Source: an uncultured Draconibacterium sp. (lineage in GTDB: Bacteria > Bacteroidota > Bacteroidia > Bacteroidales > Prolixibacteraceae). Taken from it: DNA of 64,000 bases. Location: contig NZ_OY782038.1 in the NCBI RefSeq assembly GCF_963677575.1, forward strand, positions 5,353,001 to 5,417,000, written 5' to 3'. The translations under genes were made by a program, and so were the position numbers. Positions 24,894 to 33,590 of this stretch are shown here, piece after piece (positions within the stretch are counted from its first letter, which is position 1; every line of letters begins with the position of its first letter). The notes under the pieces were generated by a model. It worked only from the letters and a program-made list of their open reading frames with translations. It did not search any database and was not told the origin of the DNA.

Positions 24894-25823
24894 TTATTTA
24901 AGGTACTCGTAGGTAACAAAAGCAAAACGTTTGCCATCGGGCGACCACGAAGGTACGTTAATGGTTCCCTGTCCGCCGGTAAACGAGCACAATGTTTTTA
25001 TTGATCCGTCGGCGAGGTTCATCAAACGCAGTGAAACATCTTTCATTCCCGGGTGGCCACTTCCCTGATCTTTGTGATAACTGATGTATACAAAACTCCT
25101 TCCATCGGGCGACGGGTGTGCAAACCAGTTAGAATATTTATCGTCGGTCAGTTGTTTTTTGTTCGAACCGTCTACATCCATTTGCCAGATCTCCATTTTC
25201 CCGGAAGCCATTGAGTTGTAATAAATCGTTTTACCATCAGGTGAATATTCGGGGCCGTCGTCCAAACCGGTTGCAGTGGTTAAGCGGGTTTCTTCGCCTC
25301 CATCAATCGAGATGGTGTAAACATCGTATTCGCCATTGCGTTCCGCACAATAAGCCAGACGTTTTCCGTCGGGCGACCAGCCGTGCCAGTATGATGGTGT
25401 ATTGGGTGTTACCGCTGTTGGAGTTCCTCCTTCAATGGGTACAACATAAATTCGTGAACCTCCGTAAAACTCTTCTCCCTCAGGCGCACCTGACTGATCG
25501 AAATGACTAATGGCCAAATATTTTCCATCGAAGGAAATGCCGTGATCGTTGTTGCAGCGATCGGCAAAATCAGTATTTATCAGCGTTTTATTATTTGTTT
25601 TCAGGTCAACTTTATACAATTTACCCTCCTGATTAATTACAAGGAAATTTCCGTCGCGGCTCCAGTTCGGCGCTTCAAAATGCGCTTCTTCGCTGCGAAC
25701 TATTTCCCGTTCGTCGGTTTCAGTATTATAGATTTCGAGTGTTGATCGTACATTATCCAGTTGTTGCGCAAAAGTGATAAAAGGGAGTACAAGCAAGGTA
25801 AGTAAATAAAGTTTTTTGTTCAT
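24894..25823 (-). CDS. Exported TolB-like beta-propeller protein
   Basis: The 309-residue protein has a signal peptide ending near FAQ (residue 19). It is composed of PD40/TolB-type blades with the recurring motif SPDGK: WSRDGNFL, WSPDGKRLAY, YSPDGKTIYYNS, PSPDGRSFVYIS and WSPDGKRFAF. About six blades fit a propeller. No peptidase domain follows, so it is a stand-alone periplasmic propeller. It probably binds carbohydrates or other proteins; no assay-relevant residues can be named. The nearest upstream gene is photolyase, 77 bases away, on the same strand. Confidence 0.85.
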   Translation of the reverse strand: MNKKLYLLTLLVLPFITFAQQLDNVRSTLEIYNTETDEREIVRSEEAHFEAPNWSRDGNFLVINQEGKLYKVDLKTNNKTLINTDFADRCNNDHGISFDGKYLAISHFDQSGAPEGEEFYGGSRIYVVPIEGGTPTAVTPNTPSYWHGWSPDGKRLAYCAERNGEYDVYTISIDGGEETRLTTATGLDDGPEYSPDGKTIYYNSMASGKMEIWQMDVDGSNKKQLTDDKYSNWFAHPSPDGRSFVYISYHKDQGSGHPGMKDVSLRLMNLADGSIKTLCSFTGGQGTINVPSWSPDGKRFAFVTYEYLK

Positions 25824-25900
25824 CGCAGAATTTTTAGTTGGTTGCTAAAGGTAATAAAATGTTCGAATTTTTAATGTTAGCTATGAACGACAGAAAACAA

Positions 25901-27181
25901 TTATTGAGCAATACCCTTTTTGTAGGTTTCAAGCGCCCGGTTACGGGCTATTTTATGATCAACCATTGGCGCAGGGTAGGTCAATTCCTGAAATTCGGGT
26001 ACCCATTTTTTTATGTAGCGCATTTCTTTATCGAACTTTTTTACCTGCTCGGTAGGATTAAAAACACGGAAGTAAGGTGCCGCATCGCAACCGGTTCCTG
26101 CTGCCCATTGCCAGTTTCCGTTGTTCGACGAGAGCTCAAAGTCGAGCAGTTTTTTAGCAAAATAAGCCTCTCCCCATCGCCAGTCGATGAGCAGGTGTTT
26201 ACACAAAAAGCTGGCGGTGATCATCCGCACACGGTTATGCATGTAGCCGGTTTTATTCAGCTCGCGCATTCCTGCATCCACAATCGGGTAACCGGTTTCA
26301 CCTTTGCACCAGCGCTCAAATTCTCTTTCATCGTTTCGCCACTTTATAACATTGTATTTGGCTCTGAAATTCTCGTTCACCACACGCGGAAAATGGAAAA
26401 GTATTTGCGTAAAAAACTCTCGCCACACTAATTCGCTCAAAAACTCGGGCGACTGTTTGTACACCTGCTGCACAATTTGCCTTATGCTAACTGTTCCAAA
26501 ACGCAGGTGAACACTTAAATAGCTGGTTCCGTGAATTGCCGGGAAGTTTCGTGTTTCGCTGTAATTCTCAACGACCGACAGATCGTAGTCCTTAACAGGA
26601 ATAGATGATTTTTGAAAACCAATCTCTTCCAGCGTTGGTAATGAAGAATCAACTTCTGCAAATGCATCCGGTTTTAAATCCGCTTCCACTTTTATTTGCT
26701 GTGGATCGAAATGTTCAAGCCATTTGTTTTTGAAAGGTGTAAAAACAGTGTACGGCGTTCCGTCGCCTTTTAATACCTCATGAGGCTCGAAAATTGCCTG
26801 GTCTTTGTGCGACAGAACAGCAATATTATTTTTCTGTAGAAGTTGCTGTACTTTATTATCGCGTTCTGTTGCATAAGGCTCGTAATCGCGATTAAAATGC
26901 ACTTCGCCAATTTCAAAATCGCTGATCAGTTCCTGCCATATTTTTAATGGCTCACCGGTTTTTACCATCAGCCCCGAATTCATTGCACGCAGTTCCTTAT
27001 CCAATTTGGTAAGTTGTTGATGAATAAAAGTTACGCGGGCGTCGTCTTTAGCCAGCTTATCCAGAATATTGGTGTCGAATATAAAAAGCACGAGCGCTTT
27101 ATTATTGCCATACAGTGCTTTATTTAGCGCGGTATTATCGCTTAAACGTAAGTCTCTTCTTAGCCAGGTAATATTTATCAT
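25901..27181 (-). CDS. phrB: Deoxyribodipyrimidine photolyase (cryptochrome/photolyase family)
   Basis: The 426-residue flavoprotein starts INITWLRRDLRLSDNTAL, the antenna-binding N-terminal domain. The C-terminal FAD domain includes LVWREFFTQ, WCKGETGYPIVDAGMREL, MHNRVRMITASFL and GNWQWAAGTGCDAAPYFRVFNP. These are class I CPD photolyase motifs that hold FADH- and flip out the pyrimidine dimer. The enzyme repairs UV dimers with blue light. It fits an organism exposed to sunlight. A small gene follows upstream by 27 bases, perhaps in the same transcript. Confidence 0.93.
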   Translation of the reverse strand: MINITWLRRDLRLSDNTALNKALYGNNKALVLFIFDTNILDKLAKDDARVTFIHQQLTKLDKELRAMNSGLMVKTGEPLKIWQELISDFEIGEVHFNRDYEPYATERDNKVQQLLQKNNIAVLSHKDQAIFEPHEVLKGDGTPYTVFTPFKNKWLEHFDPQQIKVEADLKPDAFAEVDSSLPTLEEIGFQKSSIPVKDYDLSVVENYSETRNFPAIHGTSYLSVHLRFGTVSIRQIVQQVYKQSPEFLSELVWREFFTQILFHFPRVVNENFRAKYNVIKWRNDEREFERWCKGETGYPIVDAGMRELNKTGYMHNRVRMITASFLCKHLLIDWRWGEAYFAKKLLDFELSSNNGNWQWAAGTGCDAAPYFRVFNPTEQVKKFDKEMRYIKKWVPEFQELTYPAPMVDHKIARNRALETYKKGIAQ

Positions 27182-27208
27182 CCGAATCCGCTTTCTACTA
27201 ACAACAAT

Positions 27209-27688
27209 TTACAACGCTTCCAGTTCTTCGCGGTAATCGTATTGTAAATCTTCGTGAAGCATGGAAATTACTTTTTGTATGCGTTTTACCTGGTTTAGGT
27301 ACATATTGAATACAACGCGGCTGCGTTTATAATTCAGGTGCGAGTCTTTTAGTTTCTTGCAGAAATACATCAGCAATTCAATTTCCGTTTCTTTTTTACC
27401 CGAAAAACGAATGTGCTTTTTGGTGGTTTTTAAAACTTTTCGAATTGTTTTTTTTGCCAGGTAAAAGCTGCTTCGGTTCAGGCTTATAAATTCCAGGTCG
27501 ATTTCTTCTTTCACCTGCCTGATGTATTCATCTTCGTTATAAGCCTCAAACAAAAGATAACTTAACAATTCTTTATTGTCTTTTTTATACTTGGCCAGCC
27601 GCGTTATTACGTCATGCAAAACCTCGGGCGGCAGGTTTTTCAGTTCCTTTTTTATGTTGCTCAGCGAAGCAATTTCCATAGCCTGCAA
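27209..27688 (-). CDS. Conserved helical protein of unknown function
   Basis: The 159-residue protein is charged and almost entirely helical, with no signal peptide or membrane span. Segments such as IKKELKNLPPEVLHDVITRLAK, LSYLLFEAYNEDEYIRQVKEEI and AKKTIRKVLKTTKKHIRFSGKKETEIELL suggest a HEAT-like or helical bundle. The start could be residue 1 or residue 4 (second Met). It lies 27 bases ahead of photolyase on the same strand, so it probably shares a promoter. Function cannot be stated. Confidence 0.7.
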   Translation of the reverse strand: MQAMEIASLSNIKKELKNLPPEVLHDVITRLAKYKKDNKELLSYLLFEAYNEDEYIRQVKEEIDLEFISLNRSSFYLAKKTIRKVLKTTKKHIRFSGKKETEIELLMYFCKKLKDSHLNYKRSRVVFNMYLNQVKRIQKVISMLHEDLQYDYREELEAL

Positions 27689-28224
27689 ATTAACCTAATT
27701 AATTCATACTATTAAAATTATTTGTTTTCAAAGGTATAGTATGGAACTCGCAAGCCTTCTAATCATCCTTTTGCATGTGAGTTGCTCTCGTGCTCGTTTC
27801 ATAAAATGAATAAATTACCCGAAGGGCTGACGAAATAATTGAAATACAATTATTTATCAGGGTTAACCTTGACATTTAAAATCGTAAAATATACATTGTC
27901 AAAGCACGTAATGTGCAGATTTTCAATCGTCAACACTTCGTATGAAAAAATCATGAATTTTTCAGATTAAAATAAAACTTTCTTTTTCAGCCAAACACAA
28001 GCCAAAACTTTTGTTGAAGATGAGCAATGATGGATTTCGTAGAACAGCCAACAACACATTTTTTGGGGTAACTGTAGTTGAATGCAGGTGAATAACAGTT
28101 ATCGGATTTTGTAGAATAAAACCTGACGTTGGTTGATGTCTATTTGCTGAATGCTGAATTAAAAAGCATTGCATCAGGTAGTTACGTACATTTGAGATAT
28201 GAAAACGATTAAAACAATACTACG
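27689..28224. other. Long intergenic region with a small inverted repeat
   Basis: No gene is supported in these 536 bases. AAATAATTG (27833-27841) and CAATTATTT (27847-27855) form a perfect 9-bp AT-rich stem. A TACATTTG box near the end (28187-28194) probably serves the following gene. The open frame at 27962-28174 (minus) has no RBS, signal or recognisable sequence. Confidence 0.5.
28187..28194 (+). promoter_or_regulatory. Candidate -7 promoter box
   Basis: TACATTTG matches TAnnTTTG, 30 bases ahead of the start at 28225. A TTG is present at 28169-28171, slightly too close for a standard -33 element. Confidence 0.45.
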
Positions 28225-28722
28225 ATGAAAACAAAACTAGTTCTATTAAGCATTTGCATTGCGATTTTAAGCATGGGCGCCACCGCAAAAATTAAAGACG
28301 GAAAGGCGATGACCGGAAACTCTCTTACCGAATTTGGTAGTTATACTATAGTAAATTCAAGTTCTCCAATGGTTTACCAGGATCAGTTATTGGAGACTTA
28401 CGAGTTGACATACGAAAACACTAACGTACCAATACGAATTGGTGTTTTGTGCGAAGATGGAAAAAAATGTACAACATTTATTGTTCGTAGCGACGAGTTT
28501 GAGATTGAATATGCCTGCAGAAACCATGTGTTTGGGGTAAAGAAAATGGAACCTCGTTTCCAGCAATTACCAAAAGAAGAAATGGATCTGAAACTGGACA
28601 GAGTTGCCTACTACTCGCAGCGGGTAATTTGTCAGAACAAAAAATCGCAAGACGATTTACTGGGGTTGATCGCATGTTATTTCCCTGATTTGGTGAAAGA
28701 CGAATATCAGGCCAGTTTTTAA
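28225..28722 (+). CDS. Small exported protein of unknown function
   Basis: The 165-residue protein has a signal peptide cleaved after about ATA (residue 21), giving a mature protein of about 140 residues. It has paired cysteines (CEDGKKC at about 78-84) and further cysteines at CRNH, ICQNK and ACYFP, so disulfides or metal binding are possible. The mid-part YELTYENTNVPIRIGVL is beta-rich. No family was recognised. It ends 52 bases before a strong terminator, so it is a single transcription unit. Confidence 0.72.
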   Translation: MKTKLVLLSICIAILSMGATAKIKDGKAMTGNSLTEFGSYTIVNSSSPMVYQDQLLETYELTYENTNVPIRIGVLCEDGKKCTTFIVRSDEFEIEYACRNHVFGVKKMEPRFQQLPKEEMDLKLDRVAYYSQRVICQNKKSQDDLLGLIACYFPDLVKDEYQASF

Positions 28723-28774
28723 AACGAATTTTAAGTACAGCGCAATTTTTTTCATAGAAATATGAAAAGATAAT

Positions 28775-28800
28775 CCCCGCCAGAGGGGCGGGGGTTTTTT
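28775..28800 (+). terminator. Strong rho-independent terminator
   Basis: CCCCGCC (28775-28781) pairs with GGCGGGG (28787-28793), followed by GTTTTTT. It ends the transcript of the small exported protein. Confidence 0.9.
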
Positions 28801-28926
28801 CTCTTAACAGAAAAGAACAAAAAACAGAAACCATTGAAAAAATAGAGCGAGTAAAATATGAAACGAACATGAAATTTTTCATTCAAGAATTACAAAAACA
28901 AGAATGAATAAATTTTATGTGAGAGC

Positions 28927-29066
28927 GACGGATGGAGCGGTTCCATCTGTCAAATTTGAATTTTAAAATTATCAGAAAATTGAAATTTATACAGATGAAA
29001 GGGTAATATAAAATTAGTGAGTACTTACTCGAAAGCCCTGCGTTGAAACAACGCAGGGCTTTTCAA
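28927..29066 (+). ncRNA. Candidate small RNA (two hairpins, terminator at the end)
   Basis: Between a strong terminator (28775-28800) and the LytS gene (29197) there is no ORF, but two structures. GACGGATGGA (28927-28936) pairs with TCCATCTGTC (28942-28951), one wobble. A 13-bp terminator hairpin follows at 29032-29062. A palindrome, GAGTA-CT-TACTC (29019-29030), sits between. A terminator without a gene ahead of it suggests a short independent transcript. No match to a known RNA family is claimed. Confidence 0.35.
29032..29062 (+). terminator. Rho-independent terminator without an upstream gene
   Basis: AAAGCCCTGCGTT (29032-29044) and AACGCAGGGCTTT (29050-29062) form a perfect 13-bp stem with a 5-base loop, then TTC. 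The nearest upstream gene already has its own terminator. Confidence 0.85.
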
Positions 29067-29196
29067 TGAATGGATGTTTTTTGCTGCAAAATGGCAGTTT
29101 TTGTCAGCGAACGACAGATTTTTTCCGCTTGCCCGATGTTAATCTTTGAAGAGCTCTTATAAATGTTGTTATCTTTATGATAGGGGAGTTAACGGA

Positions 29197-30288
29197 ATGA
29201 ACAAATTGTTGTACAATAACAGTGTGCTTTACCGGGGAACAAGGCATATTTTATTCTTTGTAATTACCGTGGTATTGTTTACAGGTATTTTATTTGTTCA
29301 AAGCGAAAACGATAACCTGCCTCACATTTTCGGAATAACACTGGGCAATGCCTTTTTCTTTTTTGGCTACGCCTACATCACCATTTTTCTTTTGGTTCCC
29401 GAACTGTTGTTAAAAGCCAAACCGTTTTGGTTTATCGTTGTCTTTTTGCTGATAGGAATTGGCTTGTCGGCATTAAAATTATTGTTCTCCGATTATATTT
29501 TTTATGCTTCAATTGCCCCCGAGAATATATCCGGAAACGGAGCTTTTAATCTTCGTTTGATTGTGATGAATACAAAAGACATGACCTTTATTGTGGCCTT
29601 GTTTTGTATTGCCAAATATGTTAAAGATTACATCCTCACTGAAGACCTGCGGAAAAAACTGGAGCAACAACACCGGAAAGCGCAAACAACTCTTTTGCAA
29701 TCGCAGTTCGATCCGCATTTCATGTTTAACACCATTAATAATCTTTATGCGCTGTCGTTGCTTAATCCTGGCAAAACAAACGAAGTGATTAGCCGCATGA
29801 AAATTGTGCTCACCTATATTATTAACGAAAGCCTGAAAGAATTTGTAACGCTAGAAGATGAGGTAGAATTGGTTGAAAATTATCTGCAACTGGAAAAGTT
29901 GCGTTACGGGAAACGACTAAAGGTGAGTTACAAAACCGAGGGCGATTTAACTGCGGCAAAAATTCCACCAATGATATTATTCCTGCTGGTTGAGAACAGC
30001 TTTAAACATGGCAGTAGTTTAGATGCCGGCGCACCGTGGATTACTATTTTGGTACAGGCTACAGCTGAAGAAATAATTATTGAAACAGAAAACAGCAAAC
30101 CCGAAGGATTGCAGAAAAAGCGCAAGGAAATTGAACGGGGAAGTGGTTACAGCGGATTAAAAAGGCGTTTAAATATTATTTACGACGGACAGGGATACAG
30201 TCTGAAAGTGAAAGATATGGGCGACAAGTTTAAAGTGCGCCTCGAGTTAAAAAATACGCATGAAGACAGGCATATTACATATCGTTAA
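29197..30288 (+). CDS. LytS-type sensor histidine kinase
   Basis: From the ATG at 29197, behind a GGGGAG purine stretch, the protein has 363 residues (the first in-frame ATG at 29146 adds 17 atypical residues). Four membrane spans (about 13-130) lead to a coiled coil and the His_kinase phospho-acceptor motif QFDPHFMFNTINNLYALSL with His174. The N-box LLVENSFKHG and the G-box segment GSGYSGLKRRL follow. This is a LytS/YehU-type histidine kinase that autophosphorylates and hands the phosphate to a LytTR regulator. It has an intact motif set. It is translationally coupled to a second, degenerate kinase gene (29-base overlap). Confidence 0.9.
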   Translation: MNKLLYNNSVLYRGTRHILFFVITVVLFTGILFVQSENDNLPHIFGITLGNAFFFFGYAYITIFLLVPELLLKAKPFWFIVVFLLIGIGLSALKLLFSDYIFYASIAPENISGNGAFNLRLIVMNTKDMTFIVALFCIAKYVKDYILTEDLRKKLEQQHRKAQTTLLQSQFDPHFMFNTINNLYALSLLNPGKTNEVISRMKIVLTYIINESLKEFVTLEDEVELVENYLQLEKLRYGKRLKVSYKTEGDLTAAKIPPMILFLLVENSFKHGSSLDAGAPWITILVQATAEEIIIETENSKPEGLQKKRKEIERGSGYSGLKRRLNIIYDGQGYSLKVKDMGDKFKVRLELKNTHEDRHITYR

Positions 30289-31297
30289 ACGGAGTTATAT
30301 TTTGCATGTCATCTTTTGGCTGGCATGGGTAATATCATTCTCCTTTATTCAAACTTTGAACGAAGGAATCGGTTCGTTACATGTTTGGCTGATGTATTAC
30401 CTGGTTACTTTACCTGTTTTTGTAACGCACACTTATTTAATTGCTTACTGGCTTTTGCCCAAAACATTCTTTAACGGGCGTTATTTGGTGTTTGCTGCAG
30501 GTATTTTCGTTCTTCTCATCGTATTTTCGGTAGTTGAATTATTGGTAAGCAACTACCTGGTTTTTTATCTTTTTGACAAAAGCAGAATGTTTGATTCCGG
30601 GTTTCTGAATCTTAAAAATATCGTGATCAGCGGCGTTGGTAATCATTATATCATTTTGGTATTTCTGGCTATAAAGGCGGGTAGTTCGTGGTATCGTGCC
30701 GAATACCAGAAAGAAGAGTTACTGCGTTCGAAACTCGAAACCGAGCTGGAGATTTACCGGTATCAGTTGCAACCCCGTATTGTTCTGGAATTGATGGAGG
30801 AGTTGGAAGTTCTGTCGTTAAAAAATGCAGAAACGGCACCGGAGATGATCATTAATATTTCGAATTTCCTCAACCGTTTTCTTTACGAAGGAAAAGAAGA
30901 ATTGATTCCGCTGGAACTGGAAGTGAAGTTGCTGGAGGAGTTTATGACCATTCATAACCAGGCTTTGGGCGATCGGCTAACAAGTAATTTTATTGTTAGT
31001 GGCAACCTGAAATCTTATGTTGTTCCGCCACTTTTATTGCTTCCGTTTATAAATTCTGCAATAAAAGTTGCCTACGAGTGTAACGAAACCTATGAAAGTA
31101 CAGTCATTATAAAAGCGGAGCGGAAGTATTTGCTGTTTTCGTTTACATTTTGGAGCGAAAACAGTTTTAAGATAGCTAACAATGAAGACAATAAAATTAC
31201 CTACCAGCGTTTACTCTTTAATTATCCTGACAAACACCGGTTAGTGGAGAACATTGATGACAATTTTAGAGAATTTAGTATAGAAATTTACGCGTAA
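30260..31297 (+). CDS. Degenerate LytS-type kinase (pseudokinase) with four membrane spans
   Basis: The 345-residue protein has the same plan as the preceding kinase: four hydrophobic spans in residues 15-140, a coiled coil, then a cytoplasmic His_kinase-like domain. The acceptor motif reads QLQPRIVLELMEELEVLSL, so the conserved histidine is Arg173 and the following asparagine is also lost. The N-box reads LLPFINSAIKV, keeping only N-S, and no glycine-rich G-box is recognisable. It is therefore probably not an active kinase. It is likely a regulatory partner that dimerises with the intact kinase. Start codon lies inside the previous gene, implying tight coupling. Confidence 0.82.
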   Translation: MKTGILHIVKRSYILHVIFWLAWVISFSFIQTLNEGIGSLHVWLMYYLVTLPVFVTHTYLIAYWLLPKTFFNGRYLVFAAGIFVLLIVFSVVELLVSNYLVFYLFDKSRMFDSGFLNLKNIVISGVGNHYIILVFLAIKAGSSWYRAEYQKEELLRSKLETELEIYRYQLQPRIVLELMEELEVLSLKNAETAPEMIINISNFLNRFLYEGKEELIPLELEVKLLEEFMTIHNQALGDRLTSNFIVSGNLKSYVVPPLLLLPFINSAIKVAYECNETYESTVIIKAERKYLLFSFTFWSENSFKIANNEDNKITYQRLLFNYPDKHRLVENIDDNFREFSIEIYA

Positions 31298-31404
31298 AGT
31301 GTAACAGTATGCTATTTTTTCGTACTATTTTAATAACAGATTGAAAACAGACTGAAGCTTGTGCTTCGGATAAAACAGAAAACAAAAGCTAATTCCGTAT
31401 TACC

Positions 31405-32127
31405 ATGAAAACTAAGTGCCTCATTATAGATGATGAGCCTCTCGCACGTGACTTGATGCGCTCGCACATTGAAAAACTAGATAATTTTGAAATTTGTGCT
31501 GAATGTGGCGATGCCATGAAAGCCTTGCAGGAACTTCACAATCACAAGATCGATCTGATGTTTATGGACATTCAGATGCCCCAGATAACAGGAATCGAAT
31601 TTCTGAGAACATTAAAAAATCCGCCTAAAGTTATTATTACCACTGCCTATCGCGAATATGCCCTCGAAGGTTTTGAGTTGGATGTGGTCGATTTTCTGCT
31701 GAAGCCAATTACTTTTGAACGCTTCCTGAAGTCCGTGAATAAATATTATCAGTCGGTTCAGGACGATGTTCCGGAGTTGCAACCCATCGCTTCAACCAAT
31801 GGTAAAACCGATGAGGCCTTTATCTATGTGAAGGAAAATAAAAAGGTTTTAAAGGTGCATTTAAATGAAATCCTGTACGTTGAGGGCTTGAGCGAATACG
31901 TGCAGATTTATACTACTGAGAAAAAAATCATCACAAAAACCAGTATGACTCACATGTCTGAAAAACTGCCCGACAGCGGTTTTATGCGCATTCATAAATC
32001 GTTTATTGTGTCGCTGTCGAAAATTGAAGCATTTACCTCGACCAGTATTGAAGTGCCGGGAAAAGAATTACCGATCGGGCGGAGTTATAAAAATGCGGTG
32101 CTTGAGGTTTTGCAACTTCAGGGGTAA
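31405..32127 (+). CDS. LytTR-family response regulator
   Basis: The 240-residue protein has a receiver domain (1-120) with acidic pocket Asp9/Asp10, phospho-acceptor Asp55 in LMFMDIQMPQ, a Thr/Ser in VIITTAYR and Lys in LLKPITF. A LytTR DNA-binding domain follows (about 138-236), with FIYVKENKKVLKVHLNEILYVEGLSEYVQI and FMRIHKSFIVSL. It should bind direct repeats upstream of target genes when phosphorylated. The two LytS-like genes upstream are its probable sensors, 107 bases away. The 3' end overlaps the convergent gene by 10 bases. Confidence 0.93.
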   Translation: MKTKCLIIDDEPLARDLMRSHIEKLDNFEICAECGDAMKALQELHNHKIDLMFMDIQMPQITGIEFLRTLKNPPKVIITTAYREYALEGFELDVVDFLLKPITFERFLKSVNKYYQSVQDDVPELQPIASTNGKTDEAFIYVKENKKVLKVHLNEILYVEGLSEYVQIYTTEKKIITKTSMTHMSEKLPDSGFMRIHKSFIVSLSKIEAFTSTSIEVPGKELPIGRSYKNAVLEVLQLQG

Positions 32128-32699
32128 GCAATAGTTCCTGCATTTAAGAATAGTTGCCACAGTTTTAAGATTCCTGAATCTTCTTCATCCAACGATTTAA
32201 TTGGTGAAAGTTGCAGGTACAAAATTCGTTGTTGATTTACCGCCTGCAAATTGAGTTCTGTATCATCCAGAATAGGAATTTTATGCACGCATAAGGTCAA
32301 CACTGTTTTTAATGTGGTGGCTCGAATCCGAATGGTGTGTTTCGAAAACTTTGCCGGATGAATATGGAGGTAACGATCAGCCTGGTTTCCTCTTTTTATC
32401 AACCATTTTGATTCATCGGGTAAAGTGATTTTTTTCCAATCCGCATTTCCCATCCAGTTGCTGAAATCGGTTTCTGTGGTAATATTTTTTGTTTTGAAGT
32501 AGTTGATGCTTGCTTTACAAACTTGCTCCGGCGTCAATTCTCCGAGGTAGAAATCAATCAGATTATTCCCGATTGAAAGCATTGATTTTTTTGTAACGCT
32601 CCAATTGCTAAGTTCCCATTCAATAAGTTCGTTCAGCAGAAAACGAAAATGATGTTTGTATGGATTATATTGTATTGGTAACGGAATTTCAGGCGGCAT
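32118..32699 (-). CDS. Conserved protein of unknown function
   Basis: The 193-residue protein has no signal peptide or membrane span. The N-terminal part (about 10-70) is helical: HHFRFLLNELIEWELSNWS and SIGNNLIDFYLGELTPEQVCKASINYF. The rest is beta-rich with SKWLIKRGNQADRYLHIHPAKFSKHTIRIRATTLKTVL, a stretch with many basic and aromatic residues. No family recognised. It converges with the LytTR gene (10-base overlap) and diverges from the aminotransferase gene over about 48 bases. Confidence 0.65.
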   Translation of the reverse strand: MPPEIPLPIQYNPYKHHFRFLLNELIEWELSNWSVTKKSMLSIGNNLIDFYLGELTPEQVCKASINYFKTKNITTETDFSNWMGNADWKKITLPDESKWLIKRGNQADRYLHIHPAKFSKHTIRIRATTLKTVLTLCVHKIPILDDTELNLQAVNQQRILYLQLSPIKSLDEEDSGILKLWQLFLNAGTIAYP

Positions 32700-32747
32700 T
32701 TGAATTGCTTTTGAAACATTTCAATAAATTTACCACAAAAGAAACAG

Positions 32748-33563
32748 ATGGCACTTTTTCCACTCCACAAATATTTTGTTTTTAACGATCGGCTTTTGCC
32801 GGTATCCACTTTTGTGCCTGCCGAAAATGAAGGCGGGATCTACGAAGTTTTGCGTGTTGTAAACGGAATTCCACTGTTTTTAGATGAGCATCTGCAACGA
32901 ATGCAATCATCAGCCGAACTGGCCGGAAAAGAGATTTGCTACAGTTGTGCGCAGTTGGAAGCGTTTTTAAATCAGCTGATCGTAAGAAACGAGGTGGATG
33001 AGGGGAACATTCTTATTTCGTGCAAAACCAACCTGAAAGCTTTTTTTATCGCGCACAATTATCCTTCGGATGAGCAGTACAAATTGGGAATTCGCTGCGG
33101 ACTGTTGCATGCCGAACGTATGAATCCGAACGCCAAAGTTTTTCAAACCGAAGTGCGCAAACAAGCTAATCGACTGATGGAAATGAAAGGTTTTTACGAA
33201 GTGCTTTTGGTTGATCATGAAGAGCGAATTACTGAAGGAAGCCGAAGCAATGTGTTTTTTATAAAAGGAGATGAAATAATTACACCTCCGGGCAAACAGG
33301 TTTTGTTGGGAATTACCCGTCAGAAAACGCTTGTTTGTGCCAGCCGTCTTAATCTAAAAGTTACAGAAGAGGAAATCCGATTGGATGGACTGACTGGTTT
33401 AGATGTTGCATTTATAACCGGGACTTCACCCAAAATACTTCCGGTAAAAGAATTGGACGGGCATGCTTTTGATGCAGACAATAAAGTGTTACGAAGTTTG
33501 ATGAATGAATACGAAAAAATCATTCAGGAAGACATAAAAAAAAGGTTGTCAGGGAAAGCCTGA
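32748..33563 (+). CDS. Class IV (branched-chain-type) aminotransferase
   Basis: The 271-residue protein follows fold-type IV PLP enzymes. It begins near FVFNDRLLPVSTF, with the family YEVLRVVNGIPLFLDEHLQRM at about 29-49 and the PLP lysine in EVRKQANRL. The C-terminal motif is EGSRSNVFFIKGDEIITPP. It could be a 4-amino-4-deoxychorismate lyase, a D-amino-acid or a branched-chain aminotransferase. The short length (about 270) favours the first two over IlvE. No neighbouring folate or branched-chain genes decide the issue. Its last codons lie inside a terminator hairpin. Confidence 0.8.
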   Translation: MALFPLHKYFVFNDRLLPVSTFVPAENEGGIYEVLRVVNGIPLFLDEHLQRMQSSAELAGKEICYSCAQLEAFLNQLIVRNEVDEGNILISCKTNLKAFFIAHNYPSDEQYKLGIRCGLLHAERMNPNAKVFQTEVRKQANRLMEMKGFYEVLLVDHEERITEGSRSNVFFIKGDEIITPPGKQVLLGITRQKTLVCASRLNLKVTEEEIRLDGLTGLDVAFITGTSPKILPVKELDGHAFDADNKVLRSLMNEYEKIIQEDIKKRLSGKA

Positions 33564-33571
33564 CAACCTTT
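33541..33571. terminator. Bidirectional terminator overlapping the aminotransferase stop
   Basis: AAAGGTTGTCAGG (33541-33553) and CCTGACAACCTTT (33559-33571) form a perfect 13-bp stem with loop GAAAG. The stem includes the stop codon (33561-33563), so translating ribosomes would open it. It serves both convergent genes. Confidence 0.9.
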
Positions 33572-33590
33572 AATTTTATTTGAGAGATTA

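Noticed and set aside
25838..26431. 197-codon plus-strand open frame opposite photolyase
   Set aside because: It is entirely antisense to a well-supported photolyase gene and shows no domain.
27962..28174. 70-codon minus-strand open frame in the gap before 28225
   Set aside because: No ribosome-binding site, signal or recognisable motif.
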